From Coprobacter fastidiosus (GTDB lineage Bacteria > Bacteroidota > Bacteroidia > Bacteroidales > Coprobacteraceae): a stretch of 64,000 nucleotides of DNA. The notes under the pieces are model-generated. The model did not search any database. It saw only the letters and a list, made by a program, of their open reading frames with translations, and was not told where the DNA came from. Within the stretch, counting starts at the first letter, position 1, and the number at the start of each line of letters is the position of its first letter. The stretch lies in contig NZ_AP028032.1 in NCBI RefSeq assembly GCF_030296935.1, positions 3,038,001-3,102,000 on the forward strand, given 5' to 3'. Made by a program: the position numbers and the translations under genes. This document shows positions 8,103 through 16,751 of the stretch, one piece after another.

Positions 8103-11100
8103 TTAATTCTTAGCATATTCGATTACCCGAGTTTGTTTAGGCAAAGCTCTCGGTTCTATTGCCTGTTTTATATTATTAGCAGGATCGATGCTTGCTGTTG
8201 CGGCAAATACAACGATATTTTCGTTATCGGGTAGGATAATTTGGGACGCACCTTTCGGTATGTCTAATTCCAGACGATAGATATAGGTAAATTGATACGG
8301 TTCGTTGCGGAATACATATTGGTTAGAACCTTCAAGTCCTAATACCTGATGGTGGCGATGTGTGCCTACATGGGCGATAACACCGTCTTTTACATACCCT
8401 TCACTGAAATTCTGTAATCCCCATTGTGAATAGAAATCGCTATAGTACGGGATTTTCAGATCGACAGCTTGATCTCCTATATGGAATGTGGCTGTACGAT
8501 CTTTGTCTGTTGCGGCAGCAAGTATATACACTTTGTCGTATGTTTTATCCTGAGGTATGTCGATTGTGTCGCCTTTACATTTAATTATATTGTTTATCCC
8601 GGCTTTTCCCATTTTGAAAGGTATCCCGTTTACCTCTAAGACTGCAGGTAATAATTCTGCAGCATAAGAGCATTTATTTCCATCTACATCAGCTATTTCG
8701 GCAAAATAGTCTGTCGATATGCCGTTTGCGTTATAACTCAAAGCAATACTTTTGCTCTCTGCCGATTGTAATTTGTGGTTCGGATCTTTCAGTTTCACAA
8801 TAAAAGTTTTAGGCTGGAACTTACTGCAACTGATAGAAATCGAGTTCCCGGATACAGGTACATCTCCGACATTTTCTTCGATCCCGTTCACCTCACGAGC
8901 CCATTCTATATCTGTCGGGAAAGAAATATGTGCATCTTTCACTTCTTTTCCGGCTGTTTCATAAACCCGTAAGACGTATCCGTTCCCGTTTTCGGCTTTT
9001 TTCAGCATTTTGACGGCTACTTGAGGTGTATCTGAATTTACGAATGATATTGTTTTTCCTAATACTCCGTTATGTTTAGGTGCAATATAAGTTATTAACG
9101 GTTGATTCAACTCTTCAGCTTTTTGTATGATTCCTGCATTTTCGAGAGATTGAGTATGTCCTACTATGGAGTAAATGATCTGGTGGTGTCCGAAATCCAT
9201 AGTTCTTTGATGAGCATATCGTTTGTCAGAACCCGGTGTGTGCAGCAAAGTCAGGCGAAGCGTATTATCGTCAGGCTTGTCCCAACCGTATTTGCAGTTG
9301 TTTAGAATTGAGACACCGTAAGATCCGTCTTTATCAGAAAGATCAGCCCAATGTTGTGCGTAAACTTCATAAGCAAGTTCTGTGTTGTTGCCTCTTTTTA
9401 TGTTTCCTAATCCTAAATCATAAGTAGCTTCTTTATTGGATACAGATAGCGGAAATTCGGCTTTTAATAATGAAGCCTTTGTTGCCCAGTCTATATCGGT
9501 AATGATGTCGATGCGATCATCAGCAGCACCTTCGGTGAGGCAAATGCGTTGAGTAAATTTACTGTCACCGTATTTACGTTCTACTTTCAGCACAGATCGT
9601 AAACCTCCATTTTCTTCTATTGTGATTTTGACATCTTCTTTTATGGATTCGGGTTCGGCATCTATTACGCTTTTAATGATTTCCCATGCCGGCCATTCGT
9701 TCGACATATTGTTTCGGAATAAAGCGAGACGTATAGCCTTTCCATTTTTAACAAGTTCTTTGCCGACTCTTTTGTCTATGATCGAAGATATATCGCCATT
9801 GGAGTTTAGAGTGACCTTGTAAATACTGTTTTCGATAGAGTTTGCAGTGGTTATCAGAGTTTTCGTATTTTTTTGTTTTCCGGATAAACGAATGTCGTAT
9901 ACGCTATAACTCACCGGATCGACATTTGCCGTGAATAAGATGTGGGCTTTTCCGTCGGTATATCCGAGTATTTGTGCGGGAGTTTCTTTTCCGTCGGGAG
10001 TGTAAACTTTTATACCTGAAGGAAATTTATCTGTGGGGATAAAAGCTTCGGCAATATTTTTACGGGCATAAGCAGCCGGATTATAGATTACGACCGGAAT
10101 ACCTTTGACTTTTGTGTTCATTCCTGAAATAACTGCACCGCTTGCCGTGTTCATCACCTGCATAAACTGAGTTTGGGAAAGAATCTCATCATTCCAAGAA
10201 AAAGGATATGCTTCCCGAATACTTGTTCCTGTAAGATCGTCATGAAATTGATGCCAAATGAAACGCTGCCAGCTTTCGGTCAAGGTTTTACTTTGATAAG
10301 GTAAAGCGCCGAGCCATTCGGCCATTACGGATGCCCGTTCTGCTGCATCTGCTAATTGTTCGTTTCTGCGATTGAATCGTTTCATTGCCGATTGGGAGGT
10401 GTAGCATCCCGAAGCATGTACGTCCATTAGCAATTCGCCGTCGAATACCGGTAACTCTTTTACTTTTCCGGAATGTAGATAGTCCTTGTATAGTTGGTCG
10501 GAAGATGCGCAGACAATTTCTATCGGTCCGTCTCCTGAAACTTGGGCTTTTTCTATTGCCATAGCGGAGACAGGCATTGCAGAACCCCCTCTGTCTCCGG
10601 CACCGAAATAGCGGTATGCCGTATGCATCGGATCTCTTTCTACACTTTGTATCAGATCATTATCTTTTGTAAGATCATCGTCTTTAAAATTATGTACATA
10701 ACTACCACAATCTAAAGCACATATCAGTTCTGCTCCGTCAATACCTTTCCAGCGTCCTATGGTGAAAGGTATTTTCGAGTCTCCGTAAAACGGTTTTTTG
10801 CGCCATCCCAATTTTTGAGTGGAGAAGCCTATGAGGCCGCAATGTTTGGCAATAGAAGGAAGCGTGTAACCGAAACCGAAACAGTCGGGTAAAAAAATGT
10901 CAGTCGATTTCAGTCCGAATTCTTTTTTATAAAATTCTTGTCCGAGCAATATGTTCCTGAAACTGGATTCGGGAGACGGAACATTTACATCATTGGCATC
11001 CCAAGAAGAACCGGATACATGCCATCTCCCGTTTTTTATAGCCTCTTTTACTTTTTCGTAGTCAAGGGGATAGTACTCTTTCATCCAGTTATATTTTACA

Positions 11101-11372
11101 GCTCCTTCAAAATTGAAAATATAATCGGGATAGTCGTGTATAAGCGCTAAGTTCTGATAAATGGTACGAGGAATATAATCTATGATCGATGTCCTCACAG
11201 TCCATAACCATTGGGTATCCAGATGTGCGTTGGAGACAACGTATGCCTTACCTGATTTTGGGGGCTGTGTAGCCGGAGTATTTCCGGCAATACTTACTAA
11301 ACAGATTGCTAATATCCATTTTTTTGGTAGAAAGGAAATGCCCTTTTTGCGTGTTGGAAAAATTTTTTTCAT
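8103..11372 (-). CDS. Exported GH38 alpha-mannosidase
   Basis: A 1089-residue glycoside hydrolase family 38 enzyme, which removes alpha-mannose residues from glycans. The N-terminus MKKIFPTRKK...WILAICLVSIAG is an export signal, so it should act in the periplasm or at the surface. The zinc-binding start of the catalytic domain is NAHLDTQWLWT (H50, D52). The likely nucleophile is D163 in LPDCFGFGYTLP, matching the family's PDxFG motif. The middle has the helical bundle (WQRFIWHQFHDDLTGTSIREAY near 375-396) and the rest is the beta-sandwich C-terminal region. No SusC/SusD genes or regulator are next to it, so it is not in an obvious polysaccharide utilisation locus. It is monocistronic with its own terminator. 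Confidence 0.93.
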   Translation of the reverse strand: MKKIFPTRKKGISFLPKKWILAICLVSIAGNTPATQPPKSGKAYVVSNAHLDTQWLWTVRTSIIDYIPRTIYQNLALIHDYPDYIFNFEGAVKYNWMKEYYPLDYEKVKEAIKNGRWHVSGSSWDANDVNVPSPESSFRNILLGQEFYKKEFGLKSTDIFLPDCFGFGYTLPSIAKHCGLIGFSTQKLGWRKKPFYGDSKIPFTIGRWKGIDGAELICALDCGSYVHNFKDDDLTKDNDLIQSVERDPMHTAYRYFGAGDRGGSAMPVSAMAIEKAQVSGDGPIEIVCASSDQLYKDYLHSGKVKELPVFDGELLMDVHASGCYTSQSAMKRFNRRNEQLADAAERASVMAEWLGALPYQSKTLTESWQRFIWHQFHDDLTGTSIREAYPFSWNDEILSQTQFMQVMNTASGAVISGMNTKVKGIPVVIYNPAAYARKNIAEAFIPTDKFPSGIKVYTPDGKETPAQILGYTDGKAHILFTANVDPVSYSVYDIRLSGKQKNTKTLITTANSIENSIYKVTLNSNGDISSIIDKRVGKELVKNGKAIRLALFRNNMSNEWPAWEIIKSVIDAEPESIKEDVKITIEENGGLRSVLKVERKYGDSKFTQRICLTEGAADDRIDIITDIDWATKASLLKAEFPLSVSNKEATYDLGLGNIKRGNNTELAYEVYAQHWADLSDKDGSYGVSILNNCKYGWDKPDDNTLRLTLLHTPGSDKRYAHQRTMDFGHHQIIYSIVGHTQSLENAGIIQKAEELNQPLITYIAPKHNGVLGKTISFVNSDTPQVAVKMLKKAENGNGYVLRVYETAGKEVKDAHISFPTDIEWAREVNGIEENVGDVPVSGNSISISCSKFQPKTFIVKLKDPNHKLQSAESKSIALSYNANGISTDYFAEIADVDGNKCSYAAELLPAVLEVNGIPFKMGKAGINNIIKCKGDTIDIPQDKTYDKVYILAAATDKDRTATFHIGDQAVDLKIPYYSDFYSQWGLQNFSEGYVKDGVIAHVGTHRHHQVLGLEGSNQYVFRNEPYQFTYIYRLELDIPKGASQIILPDNENIVVFAATASIDPANNIKQAIEPRALPKQTRVIEYAKN

Positions 11373-11472
11373 AAGTGTGTAATTTATGTGTAGTTAGATG
11401 ATGGCATATTATGACTTTATAAAATAATTCCAGATGCATTAAAGATATGAAATATAATTTAATAACCGATTA

Positions 11473-11524
11473 AGAGCCCGCTTAAATTTTCCGACAAAAC
11501 AATGTTGTAAGAAAATTTAGACAG
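11473..11524 (+). repeat. Repeat element copy C (short, about 52 bp)
   Basis: Begins AGAGCCCGCTTAAATTTTCC and ends GAAAATTTAGACAG, so both ends of the element are present with almost all of the interior gone. It sits between the divergent mannosidase and gdhA genes. Confidence 0.65.
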
Positions 11525-11644
11525 AATATTTGAGTATATTGTATTTCCCTTTGTGTCAAAATTTCTAATAAATAAGTAAAAACGAAACTTTTTGCCATTA
11601 AAAATAATTTTATTGCGCTTTTTGTTATTTATTTTCTGTTATTT

Positions 11645-11677
11645 CTTGCAATTATCAAATTATTTGTTTTAAATTTG
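11645..11677 (+). promoter_or_regulatory. Probable gdhA promoter
   Basis: CTTG at 11645-11648, a 21-base spacer, and TAAATTTG at 11670-11677. The -7 box is a full consensus match and the -33 box is partial. It predicts a leader of about 150 bases. Confidence 0.55.
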
Positions 11678-11833
11678 CGTCAAAATAAAAGATATAGCCT
11701 CTATTTCTTGCGTTTTTATTACTAATGAGCAGTTGAAAAGTAAAAAGTCAGAAGCGAAAAGGGAATAAAGGCTTGCTTTATGCAAAAATGGGATCGTAAT
11801 TTGAATTATTTACTACTATAAATTATTAAGAAA

Positions 11834-13168
11834 ATGAATGCGCAAAACGTACTGAGTGAATTGAAAAGACGTTTCCCGAATGAACCTGAATATCATCAGG
11901 CTGTGGAAGAAGTGTTGTCAACTATCGAGGATGCCTACAATGAACATCCTGAGTTTGACCGTTACAATCTTATCGAAAGATTGTGTATTCCTGATCGTAT
12001 TTTTTCGTTTCGTGTAACTTGGTTGGACGATAAGGGAAAGGTACAAACCAATATGGGATATCGTGTACAGCATAATAATGCAATCGGACCGTACAAAGGG
12101 GGGATTCGTTTCCATTCATCCGTAAACTTATCTATCCTTAAATTCCTTGCGTTCGAACAGACTTTTAAAAACTCTTTGACAACATTGCCTATGGGGGGTG
12201 GTAAAGGAGGTTCGGACTTTAACCCGAAAGGAAAATCCGATACGGAAATCATGCGTTTTTGTCAGGCTTTTGTTACTGAATTGTGGCGTCATATCGGACC
12301 GGAAACTGATGTTCCTGCCGGTGATATCGGAGTTGGAGGACGTGAGGTCGGTTATATGTATGGTATGTATAAAAAACTGGCTCGTGAAAATACAGGGACT
12401 TTTACCGGTAAAGGACTTGAATTCGGAGGTTCTTTGATTCGTCCTGAGGCTACCGGTTATGGTAATGTATATTTCCTCCTTGAAATGTTGAAAACCCGGA
12501 ATATCGATATTAAAGGTAAAGTCGTTACGGTATCGGGATCGGGAAATGTAGCTCAATATACAGTAGAAAAATTGATCAGTCTCGGAGCTAAAGTTGTCAC
12601 CATGTCTGATAGTAACGGTTATATTTATGATCCTGACGGTATTGATGAAGCCAAATTGAAGTATATCTTTGAATTGAAAAATCTGTATCGCGGACGTATA
12701 AAGGAATATGCAGAACAGTATGGTTGCAAGTATGTAGAAGGCGGTCGTCCTTGGGGAGAAAAATGCGACATCGCCATGCCGAGTGCTACTCAGAACGAAT
12801 TGGATGGAGATGATGCTCGTGCTTTGCTTGCAAATGGATGTTTTGCCGTGTCGGAAGGTGCGAACATGCCTTCGACTCCTGAGGCTATCGATGAATTCTT
12901 GAAAGCGAAGATTCTTTATGCTCCGGGTAAAGCGGCTAATGCCGGAGGTGTTTCTGTTAGTGGTCTCGAAATGACTCAGAACTCTATCAAATTAAACTGG
13001 ACGGCAGAAGAAGTCGATGCTCGTTTGAAACAGATTATGTTCGACATCCATACTCAATGTGTACGTTATGGAAAACAAGAGGATGGTACTGTTAACTATG
13101 TCAAGGGTGCTAATGTTGCCGGATTTATGAAAGTTGCAAAAGCAATGATGGCACAAGGCGTGTTGTAG
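11834..13168 (+). CDS. gdhA: NADP-type glutamate dehydrogenase
   Basis: A 444-residue hexameric-type glutamate dehydrogenase that interconverts 2-oxoglutarate plus ammonia and glutamate in the cytoplasm; the length is standard. The substrate domain has GYRVQHNNAIGPYKGGIRFH and the catalytic-lysine motif PMGGGKGGSDFNPKGKSD. VPAGDIGVGGREVGYMYG follows. The Rossmann domain has VTVSGSGNVAQYTVEKL and then MSDSNGYIYDPDG. SEGANMPSTPEA near the C-terminus is the usual cofactor and substrate contact. The coenzyme preference (NADPH) is inferred from overall likeness to the GdhA subfamily. The gene is monocistronic and converges on carB across a strong two-hairpin terminator. Confidence 0.95.
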   Translation: MNAQNVLSELKRRFPNEPEYHQAVEEVLSTIEDAYNEHPEFDRYNLIERLCIPDRIFSFRVTWLDDKGKVQTNMGYRVQHNNAIGPYKGGIRFHSSVNLSILKFLAFEQTFKNSLTTLPMGGGKGGSDFNPKGKSDTEIMRFCQAFVTELWRHIGPETDVPAGDIGVGGREVGYMYGMYKKLARENTGTFTGKGLEFGGSLIRPEATGYGNVYFLLEMLKTRNIDIKGKVVTVSGSGNVAQYTVEKLISLGAKVVTMSDSNGYIYDPDGIDEAKLKYIFELKNLYRGRIKEYAEQYGCKYVEGGRPWGEKCDIAMPSATQNELDGDDARALLANGCFAVSEGANMPSTPEAIDEFLKAKILYAPGKAANAGGVSVSGLEMTQNSIKLNWTAEEVDARLKQIMFDIHTQCVRYGKQEDGTVNYVKGANVAGFMKVAKAMMAQGVL

Positions 13169-13177
13169 TGGAGTTTT

Positions 13178-13242
13178 CTAAATCATACGATAAAAAGTAA
13201 GGCGGATATTTTATCTGCCTTACTTTTTATCGTATGATTTAG
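13178..13242. terminator. 31-bp near-perfect palindrome between gdhA and carB
   Basis: The arms are 13178-13208 and 13212-13242, with a 3-base loop and only one G-T pair (CTAAATCATACGATAAAAAG and on, against its complement). It lies 10 bases after the gdhA stop and serves both convergent genes. The core GTAAGG...CCTTAC followed by TTTTTAT is a good terminator on either strand. Confidence 0.85.
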
Positions 13243-13273
13243 AACCTTTTAAGTTTTGTACTTAAAAGGTTCT
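13241..13273. terminator. Second hairpin of the gdhA/carB terminator
   Basis: A perfect 13-bp stem AGAACCTTTTAAG / CTTAAAAGGTTCT with a 7-base loop directly abuts the longer palindrome. It ends 13 bases from the carB stop. Confidence 0.75.
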
Positions 13274-13285
13274 TGAAATAATCTT

Positions 13286-16200
13286 TTATCTGTATTCTTT
13301 CCAACTTTTGATTTCTATGTCTTCCATTCCTATGTTACAAAATGCTTCTATAAATGCACTTGCCAGACGGGCATTTGTCAGTAACGGAATATTGTGATCT
13401 ATCGAAGCACGGCGTATCTTGTAACCGTTGGTCAGTTCCCGTTTAGTATGATTTTTAGGGATATTGATGACCAATTCGAATTTATGTTCCGAGATCATGT
13501 CCATGACGTTGTTTTCTTTATTTTCATCCGGCCATGAGACAACTTGCACATTCTTTACGCCATTGTCTTTTAGAAATTTTTGTGTTCCGGCTGTGGCATA
13601 TAAATCATACCCTTTTTGATCGAGTAGTCGGCAAGCTTCCAATAAATCGACTTTAGATTTTGCCGATCCTGAAGAGACCATTACGCTCTTTTGGGGAATG
13701 TTATACCCTACTGCAATCATAGAAGTCAAAAGAGCTTCATTGAAATCTTCTCCGATACATCCGACTTCTCCGGTAGATGCCATATCCACACCTAATACAG
13801 GATCGGCATTCTGTAACCGGGCGAAAGAGAATTGTGAGGCTTTGACGCCGATGCAATCAACATCGAAAGCCGATTTATCGGGCTGTGAGTATGGGGCGTC
13901 GAGCATAATGCGGGTTGCCGTTTCGATAAAGTTGCGCTTCAATACTTTAGAAACGAACGGAAAACTTCGAGATGCCCGCAAGTTACATTCGATAACTTTC
14001 ACTTCATTATTCTTGGCAAGATACTGAATGTTGAAAGGTCCGCTGATATTCAATTCTTTTGCGATCTGCCGGCTGATTTTCTTTATACGGCGGGCAGTCT
14101 CAAAATAGATTTTCTGAGCCGGGAAAACCAGAGTCGCATCTCCTGAATGTACTCCTGCAAACTCGACATGTTCGGAGATGGCATACTCCACAACTTCTCC
14201 GTTTTTGGCTACGGCATCGAATTCTATCTCTTTGGCGTTCTGCAAAAATTGAGAAACTACAACGGGATATTCTTTTGATACGTGAGCAGCGAGATCGAGG
14301 AAGTTTCTCAATCCTTCTTTATCGTAGCAAACATTCATGGCAGCTCCGGAAAGTACATATGACGGACGTACCAATACCGGGAATCCTACTTTTTCGATAA
14401 AAGCATCGATTTCGTCCATACTGGTGAGCTCTTTCCATGCCGGTTGGTCTATACCCAATTGATCGAGCATGCTGGAAAATTTGTGACGGTTTTCTGCACG
14501 GTCGATGGAGACTGGAGATGTTCCGAGAATAGGTACTTGCTGACGATGTAATTTCATTGCCAGGTTATTCGGAATTTGTCCGCCTACCGATACGATGACC
14601 CCTTTAGGAGATTCCAAGTCGATCACATCGAGTACCCGTTCATAGGTCAGCTCATCGAAATAAAGCCGGTCGCACATGTCGTAGTCTGTCGATACGGTTT
14701 CAGGATTGTAGTTGATCATTATCGATTTATATCCTAATTTACGAGCTGTTTGCACGGCATTTACCGAACACCAGTCGAATTCTACCGAACTACCTATGCG
14801 ATATGCTCCTGATCCGAGCACGACAACCGATTTGTCGTTTTTGTAGTAGGGAATGTCATGATCGCTTCCGTCATACGTCAAATACAAGTAGTTGGTCAAT
14901 TCGGGATGTTCTGACGCAACCGTGTTAATCCGTTTTACCGAAGGAAGTATTCCTAATTTCTTCCGATAGTTACGGGTACGGATATTTTCAGCTTCCATAT
15001 TCCCTTGTGGGTTTTCTACAAAACGGGCAATCTGGAAATCGGAGAATCCGAGACGTTTTGCTTCGAGCATTACGTCTGCAGGAATATCTTCTATATGATC
15101 GTATGTCTGAAGTTTTAATTTATAGTCGTGGATATTTTTCAGCTTACCGAGAAACCATGGGTCTATTTTTGTCAGATCATGTATTTTCTCGATCGTATAA
15201 CCTTTGTCGAATGCTTCGGCAATGGCGAAGATACGCATATCGGTCGGGTGGGAGAGTTCTTCTGCCAGATTGTCGAATTTCAGGTCGCTGTTTCCTACAA
15301 AACCGTGCATTCCCTGTCCGATCATTCTTAAACCTTTTTGAATGATTTCTTCAAAACTTTTACCGATAGACATGATTTCTCCTACCGATTTCATGCTCGA
15401 TCCGATCAGTCGGGATACTCCGGCGAATTTGTTCAAATCCCAGCGGGGAATTTTGCAGATATAGTAGTCGAGACTCGGTGCTACGTATGCCGAATTGGGA
15501 GTTCCCATTTCTCCGATTTGATCTAGGGAATAACCCAGAGCGAGTTTTGCAGCGACGAATGCTAAAGGATAACCGGTCGCTTTTGAGGCTAAAGCTGAAG
15601 AACGGCTCAACCGGGCATTGACTTCGATTACCCGATAATCATCTGTTTCGGAATTGAAGGCGTACTGTATATTGCATTCTCCGACGATACCCAGATGGCG
15701 GATAGTTTTTTTAGAAAGGTCTTGTAATAGAGCCAGTTCTTTTTCGTCAAGAGAACAAGTCGGTGCTACAACGATACTTTCACCGGTATGTATACCCAGC
15801 GGATCGAAGTTTTCCATACTCGCAACGGTAAAACAGTGATCGTTTTTGTCTCGGATAACTTCGAATTCAATTTCTTTCCATCCTTTCAAGGATTCTTCTA
15901 CTAAAATTTGGTTTGAGTAGGAGAATGCGTTTTCGGCAAGTTCTTTTAATTCTTTTTCGTTATAGCAAAAACCGCTACCCATACCGCCTAAAGCGTATGC
16001 CGAACGTATGATCAGAGGATATCCGATCGATTCGGCTGCTTTGAAAGCATCTTCCATAGATTCTACAGCGATGCTTTTCGGTGTTTTTACTCCGATTTCA
16101 TTTAGTTTTTTAACAAATAAATCCCGGTCTTCGGTATTCATTATCGCTTCTACCGAAGTACCCAATACTTTTACATTGTATTTATCCAGAATCCCTTTGT

Positions 16201-16504
16201 TATATAGTTCTGTACCACAATTCAGTGCTGTTTGACCGCCAAATGCGAGAAGAATGCCGTCGGGTTGTTCCTTTTTAAAAATTTCTTCTACGAAATAAGG
16301 GGTTACAGGTAAGAAATATACTTGATCGGCAATCCCTTCCGACGTTTGTATTGTCGCGATGTTAGGATTAATAAGGACTGTCTTGATTCCTTCTTCTTTT
16401 AATGCTTTTAACGCTTGAGATCCGGAATAGTCAAATTCTCCCGCTTGTCCGATTTTTAAAGCGCCGGATCCTAATACCAGTACTTTTTTAATAGATTTCT
16501 GCAT
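13286..16504 (-). CDS. carB: Carbamoyl-phosphate synthase large subunit
   Basis: A 1072-residue large subunit that makes carbamoyl phosphate from ammonia (delivered by the small subunit), bicarbonate and two ATP, for pyrimidines and arginine. It has two duplicated ATP-grasp halves: the first starts VLVLGSGALKIGQAGEFDYSG, the second VVVLGSGAYRIGSSVEFDWC near 560. Each is followed by PLIIRSAYALGGMGSG or PVLVRPSYVLSGAAMNV. ARLSRSSALASKATGYPLA ends the first half. The C-terminal 130 residues are the MGS-like regulatory domain (DLYATAGTQKFL). The central linker has the form EEIIQKGLRMIGQGMHGFVGN. No carA is adjacent, which is unusual. A promoter and a leader with a terminator lie upstream. Confidence 0.96.
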   Translation of the reverse strand: MQKSIKKVLVLGSGALKIGQAGEFDYSGSQALKALKEEGIKTVLINPNIATIQTSEGIADQVYFLPVTPYFVEEIFKKEQPDGILLAFGGQTALNCGTELYNKGILDKYNVKVLGTSVEAIMNTEDRDLFVKKLNEIGVKTPKSIAVESMEDAFKAAESIGYPLIIRSAYALGGMGSGFCYNEKELKELAENAFSYSNQILVEESLKGWKEIEFEVIRDKNDHCFTVASMENFDPLGIHTGESIVVAPTCSLDEKELALLQDLSKKTIRHLGIVGECNIQYAFNSETDDYRVIEVNARLSRSSALASKATGYPLAFVAAKLALGYSLDQIGEMGTPNSAYVAPSLDYYICKIPRWDLNKFAGVSRLIGSSMKSVGEIMSIGKSFEEIIQKGLRMIGQGMHGFVGNSDLKFDNLAEELSHPTDMRIFAIAEAFDKGYTIEKIHDLTKIDPWFLGKLKNIHDYKLKLQTYDHIEDIPADVMLEAKRLGFSDFQIARFVENPQGNMEAENIRTRNYRKKLGILPSVKRINTVASEHPELTNYLYLTYDGSDHDIPYYKNDKSVVVLGSGAYRIGSSVEFDWCSVNAVQTARKLGYKSIMINYNPETVSTDYDMCDRLYFDELTYERVLDVIDLESPKGVIVSVGGQIPNNLAMKLHRQQVPILGTSPVSIDRAENRHKFSSMLDQLGIDQPAWKELTSMDEIDAFIEKVGFPVLVRPSYVLSGAAMNVCYDKEGLRNFLDLAAHVSKEYPVVVSQFLQNAKEIEFDAVAKNGEVVEYAISEHVEFAGVHSGDATLVFPAQKIYFETARRIKKISRQIAKELNISGPFNIQYLAKNNEVKVIECNLRASRSFPFVSKVLKRNFIETATRIMLDAPYSQPDKSAFDVDCIGVKASQFSFARLQNADPVLGVDMASTGEVGCIGEDFNEALLTSMIAVGYNIPQKSVMVSSGSAKSKVDLLEACRLLDQKGYDLYATAGTQKFLKDNGVKNVQVVSWPDENKENNVMDMISEHKFELVINIPKNHTKRELTNGYKIRRASIDHNIPLLTNARLASAFIEAFCNIGMEDIEIKSWKEYR

Positions 16505-16536
16505 AAATGGATATTATTTAAATTCTTGTTGTCCGA

Positions 16537-16596
16537 TCAAAAAAAATGCGTTAGCAATAAAGCCAACGCATTATATAATAAAAATTTTAAGTTCAT
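16537..16596 (-). CDS. Possible 19-codon leader peptide of carB
   Basis: ATG at 16594-16596 opens a frame of 19 codons ending in TGA at 16537-16539. The peptide is MNLKFLLYNALALLLTHFF, with seven leucines. The frame covers the whole terminator hairpin and its T tract and stops right after it. A ribosome on this frame would melt the hairpin. There is no strong ribosome-binding site (GTAGACA precedes the ATG), and AT-rich DNA yields such frames by chance, so expression is unproven. Confidence 0.35.
   Translation of the reverse strand: MNLKFLLYNALALLLTHFF
16539..16572 (-). terminator. Intrinsic terminator in the carB leader (candidate attenuator)
   Basis: On the minus strand AATGCGTTGGC pairs with GCTAACGCATT (11 bp, one G-T) around the loop TTTATT and is followed by six further T. 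It ends 35 bases before the carB ATG and is preceded by the U-rich AATTTTTATTATATAATG. It lies between the carB promoter and the gene, so it must control carB. It could also stop read-through from the M23 peptidase gene. Confidence 0.8.
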
Positions 16597-16707
16597 TGTC
16601 TACGAAAAACGGGAAATTGCTGTCGGGATTCGACATGCTTGAATGCGGTATGCCACTATTCAGATAAATATTAATTATCATATCTTTCCTGTTTTTCAAA
16701 ATCTCGG

Positions 16708-16739
16708 TAAAGATAACAGCTTTTAATCAGAATGTCAAA
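16708..16739 (-). promoter_or_regulatory. Probable carB promoter
   Basis: On the minus strand TTTG at 16736-16739, a 20-base spacer, then TATCTTTA at 16708-16715. It starts 13 bases after the stop of the M23 gene. It predicts a leader of about 200 bases that includes the terminator at 16539-16572. Confidence 0.6.
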
Positions 16740-16751
16740 TTTTCACTTCTT

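Larger units (their letters stand above)
11373..11833. other. Intergenic region between the mannosidase gene and gdhA
   Basis: 461 bases between divergent genes. It contains repeat copy C, the gdhA promoter and about 150 bases of gdhA leader with only a weak 6-bp stem (ATAAAG...CTTTAT near 11765). No riboswitch was recognised. Confidence 0.5.
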
